Of a stretch of DNA of 64,000 nt, positions 60,654 through 64,000 are shown in pieces; the first letter of the stretch is position 1; every line of letters begins with the position of its first letter. Where the stretch lies: contig JAZGTH010000015.1 in assembly GCA_036877525.1 (NCBI GenBank), positions 9,992,501-10,056,500 on the forward strand, given 5' to 3'. The translations under genes were made by a program, and so were the position numbers. The DNA is from Chromobotia macracanthus. Taxonomy: Eukaryota; Chordata; Actinopteri; Cypriniformes; Botiidae. The notes under the pieces are model-generated. The model did not search any database and was not told the DNA's origin. It saw nothing but the letters and a program-made list of their open reading frames with translations.

Positions 60654-63584
60654 ATGTCCGCGGCCGATGAGCACGCGTTGCCTCAAGAGGATGATGAGTT
60701 TGAGGAGATGGAGGCGAGTGGTAGTGAGGAAGATGATAAGGAGGGAGATGGCCAGAACGGGGACTCAGAGAGTAAGGTTTATATCCCTGGTCTTCAGCCG
60801 CTTCAGCCGGGAGAAGAGCTCGAGATGGACCGCTCTGCTTACCGCATATATCACGAGTGCCAAACAGGTCAGTCTGCTGCATAACATGTCCGATCATAAT
60901 AAACATAATCAACAATCGATGCTATGAGTGCTTAGGTGTGCAACATCTGACATGTTGTCACCAACAAACAAATATTACCTTGTAATACCTGTCATATCAT
61001 GTTTTGGGGGGGATGGTACAGTGGTAATACCATGAACAATTTGCCCATGTACCCGGCATTCAATAAAGTTCTTTTGAGTGTCATGTAAAATCATGGTCTG
61101 TGAATACGGTGATTAGTGAGTACCATGGTGTATGTACTGTAATATTATTATCTAGTGTCATTGTGCTGTTCCTTTATAATACAGCAATTCAATTGCCATT
61201 GAATTATGTTTTACCGGTTGCTGACGGTTTTGTCTCCTCCAGGTGCCCCATGTCTGAGTTTTGATGTGGTGCGTGATGGTGAAGGAGAGGGCCGGGAGCA
61301 GTTTCCTCTCTCTATGGTGCTTTGTGCTGGCACGCAGGCAGACACTGCCTTAAGCAACAGGTAAACTGTCAAGAATGCTGTCAGAAGTTGTTTTTTGTAG
61401 CTCAGTTGCAATAAATGCAGATAAACTTTGCACAGATCGCATGCATCCATTAATGTCCTGAAGATGTTTGTGGTGTTTGCCTTCCTACAAGAGCCAATAG
61501 GTGATTAAGTTGTCCCATATACAGACTCATTGTCATGCGGATGTACAATCTTCATGGAATTGACAAAGAAAAAGAAGAGGATGAAAGCAGTGATGAAGAA
61601 AGTGATGATGATGAAGAGGAGGAAGACAAAAAACCACAGCTGGAGCTCGCAATGATGCCACATTATGGTGGGATAAACAGACTCAGAGTAAGTGAAGTTG
61701 TACATATATAAAAACATGTTTTTGTGTTTTTTTTGGTCCTGTCTTCAAAATCCAATAATAAAGTCAGAACAGGTTTTTATCAGCAGCATGTGTGATAGTT
61801 TCGCTCACTCATGATTAGGCATTTTGCATACAATTGTGGAATAGTGCCTAAACTAAAATCAGTTGCTGCTTGAACTAAACAGGTTTTAACACACATTAAA
61901 ATACAAACACCTTTTTTTATTTTGATTAGGTCACCCAACGAGGGGAGCAGACATTAGCTGCTGTCTGGTCAGAGAAAGGGCAGGTAGAGATTTTTGACCT
62001 CCGGCCACAGTTGGAGGCAGTGCACAGTTCTGCAGCAATGTCAGTCTTCATCAAGCAGCAGAAAGAAGCCACCCCTCTTTTCAGTTTTTCTGGTCATATG
62101 ACAGAAGGATTTGCTATAGATTGGTCACCCAAGGTACCAGGTGGGTTATATGGATTGTGATTCAGTCCGAATTGTTGTTAAACAGACAGAATGGGTTCTT
62201 ACCTCGTGAAAGAATGTTTGGACTAATAAGGCTACTAAAGTTTAATAAACAACTAAAAAAAAGATTTAAGTCATAATTGCATTGTTCTTTCTCTCAAATT
62301 GTTTAATTTGACAAACTTTAGGGAGGCTTGTGAGTGGTGATTGCAAGAAGAACATTCACGTCTGGGAGCCGCAGGAGGGAGGGACTTCCTGGAAGATTGA
62401 CCAAAGACCTTTCAGCTCACACAGCAAGTCTGTTGAGGACCTACAATGGTCACCTACTGAAGCCACAGTATGTCAGTCAAAAGACAAAGATTATATTAAA
62501 ATACTTTCTCTTTTATTGACATAAATGAATGTAATTAGTGAATGTGCTACCTTTAGTAGGCTTTATTTTTACCCCCAGGTGTTTGCATCCTGTTCAGTGG
62601 ATCAGTCCATTCGCATTTGGGACATAAGGGCACCACCCAATTCTATGCTTTCAGCCAATGAGGCTCATTCTTCAGACATCAACGTTATCAGTTGGAACCA
62701 AACTGAACCTTTCCTTCTGTCTGGAGGGGATGATGGTCTCCTAAAAGTTTGGGATTTAAGACAATTCCAGGTGAGTCTGAGCTCACCTCAGAAACAAATA
62801 TTGATGTTATTTTTCAGCTTAAATATTACTCTCCTAAACCCAGCATTAGTGTTTTGTTTTTTTAAGTTAATCCTGAAGCAAGTCAAATTTTACAAAAGCA
62901 CCAGGAGTTTTTGTGTCACGTGGTGTAACACTTTGGTATAAGCATAGTCATGCTAATATTTCTTAAACATAAACAGAACATCCTTATTAGAATATACTTA
63001 AATTGGCTTTGAGCAAAGGTATTTATACAACAAATACGTAATGTTCCCTGAACCCTATCTGATGATTATAAAATTATATGTCAGTCCTCAGCAGGCTTTA
63101 CTTTAACCCTTCAAATAGTTTCATTGTTATTGTTCTACTAGAGGGATTGGCCAATCCTACAAGGCCCAACATGACAACCAACTTCAATTGGTTTTATTGG
63201 TTCTATTAGAACACAATTTTTTCAAGCCGAGAGCACTCTTTGTATTCTCCCTCTTATTTCTCTTTTCTCTCTTAGTCTGGACGTCCAGTGGCCAGTTTTA
63301 AGCAGCACAGTGCGCCTGTGACCTCAGTGCAGTGGAGCCCTGTTGATTCCAGTGTGTTTGCTGCTTCTGGAGCTGATGATGTCATCAGCCAGTGGGACCT
63401 GTCAGTGGAGTCATGTGACATGGGAGAACAGGCAGAGGGCTTGAAACAACTGCCGCCACAGCTGCTGTTCCTTCACCAGGGGCAGAAGGAAGTGAAGGAA
63501 CTGCACTGGCACCCACAGCTTCCTGGAGTTCTTATTTCCACAGCGTTGTCAGGATTCAACATCTTCAGAACTATTTCTGTGTAA
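60654..63584 (+). CDS. grwd1: Glutamate-rich WD repeat protein 1
   Basis: Seven coding exons (60654-60867, 61243-61360, 61525-61687, 61930-62140, 62322-62467, 62579-62770, 63276-63584) join to 450 residues; human GRWD1 has 446. The N-terminus is acidic (EDDEFEEMEASGSEEDD) with a second acidic block (DESSDEESDDDEEEEDKK) before the propeller. WD repeats are evident from IHVWEP, IRIWDIR, LKVWDLR and ISQWDLS with their GH/SH starts (SGHMTEG, SHSKSVEDL, AHSSDINV, QHSAPVTSV). It ends in SALS-GFNIFRTISV, essentially as in human. GRWD1 is a nucleolar/nuclear histone-binding factor acting in 60S ribosome assembly (yeast Rrb1, a chaperone of Rpl3) and in replication licensing. The upstream E-box suits growth-linked expression. 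No frame break was seen. Confidence 0.97.
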
Positions 63585-64000
63585 CCATTTATGAGAGAGA
63601 GTGGACAGTCATTCCCGTTTTAAACAAACTGAGAATATGTGCATGCATATTTTAAATATAAGATATATGAATGGAATGTGTAGGTATGCGTGACATATAT
63701 ATTATTTTCTCACTCCCCGATCATATTTCACTACCTTTCTTCTGGAAGTTATTTCTTGTGACAGAAATCTTGTATGCATTTAATTCCATATTTGTACCTG
63801 CTACAGCTCAGTAAAACTTCTATATTATCTGTATGTCTGTTGTTTGTTTATTAGTTTTAAAACCTTAATACCCAGGGGAACACCTTTCCTAGGGTTCTGT
63901 TTCAGTAAACCAATCTGATAAACATATTTTAAAATGCTAAATGGATACAGGGCAAATGGTGAACGCAGTAGAACAAATTCAGCTCTATAGCTGCTCAAGG
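63585..64000 (+). other. grwd1 3' UTR and flank
   Basis: Non-coding after the stop; no canonical AATAAA is obvious (AGTAAA near 63811 is a possible variant signal). Nothing else is recognised to the window end. Confidence 0.45.

Overview
The window looks like nuclear DNA of a ray-finned fish, most likely a cypriniform or other otophysan. It has intron-split vertebrate genes with GT-AG junctions, AT-rich non-coding DNA, long dinucleotide and tetranucleotide microsatellites, a tRNA-derived V-SINE-like element and short inverted-repeat elements of a type familiar from cyprinid genomes. No prokaryotic, plasmid, phage or CRISPR feature was seen. The species cannot be named from sequence alone.

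Layout, left to right: (1) minus strand, 5' end of a Gln/Ser/Pro-rich nuclear protein running off the left edge, perhaps ZNF865-like (1-845; 5' UTR exon near 2.9-3.3 kb). (2) minus, shisa7, AMPA/GABA-A receptor auxiliary membrane protein (7.1-11.8 kb; possible distal 5' UTR exon at 17.7 kb). (3) minus, ube2s, the K11-chain E2 of the APC/C (21.1-22.9 kb). (4) plus, josd2, a Josephin deubiquitinase (24.5-26.8 kb), head to head with ube2s. (5) a transposon-rich gap. (6) minus, ttyh1, Tweety membrane protein, 14 coding exons (29.6-41.7 kb). (7) minus, leng9, a CCCH + MJ1316 + 2H-phosphoesterase RNA-end protein (46.3-49.8 kb). (8) plus, flcn, folliculin (51.0-55.6 kb), head to head with leng9. (9) plus, a short four-helix cytokine of the SCF/FLT3-ligand class, called here flt3lg-like (57.8-59.1 kb). 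(10) plus, grwd1, a ribosome-biogenesis WD protein (60.7-63.6 kb).

I rebuilt exon structures by hand from reading frame, GT/AG sites and intron phase. All eight complete genes close in frame: shisa7 676 aa, ube2s 229, josd2 184, ttyh1 591, leng9 533, flcn 558, flt3lg-like 225, grwd1 450. These are separate vertebrate genes, not an operon. What links them is conserved synteny: SHISA7, UBE2S, JOSD2, TTYH1, LENG9, FLT3LG and GRWD1 all lie on human 19q13.3-q13.4, whereas FLCN is on human 17p11.2. Two gene pairs share divergent promoter regions (ube2s/josd2 and leng9/flcn).

The items most worth following up are the divergent FLT3-ligand-like cytokine with a rearranged cysteine pattern, the three-domain RNA-end architecture of leng9, the N-terminal motif of the left-edge gene, a perfect 17-bp hairpin in a shisa7 intron, an ATG-only coding exon in ube2s followed by a (TG)n splice acceptor, and a stop codon built into a ttyh1 splice donor.
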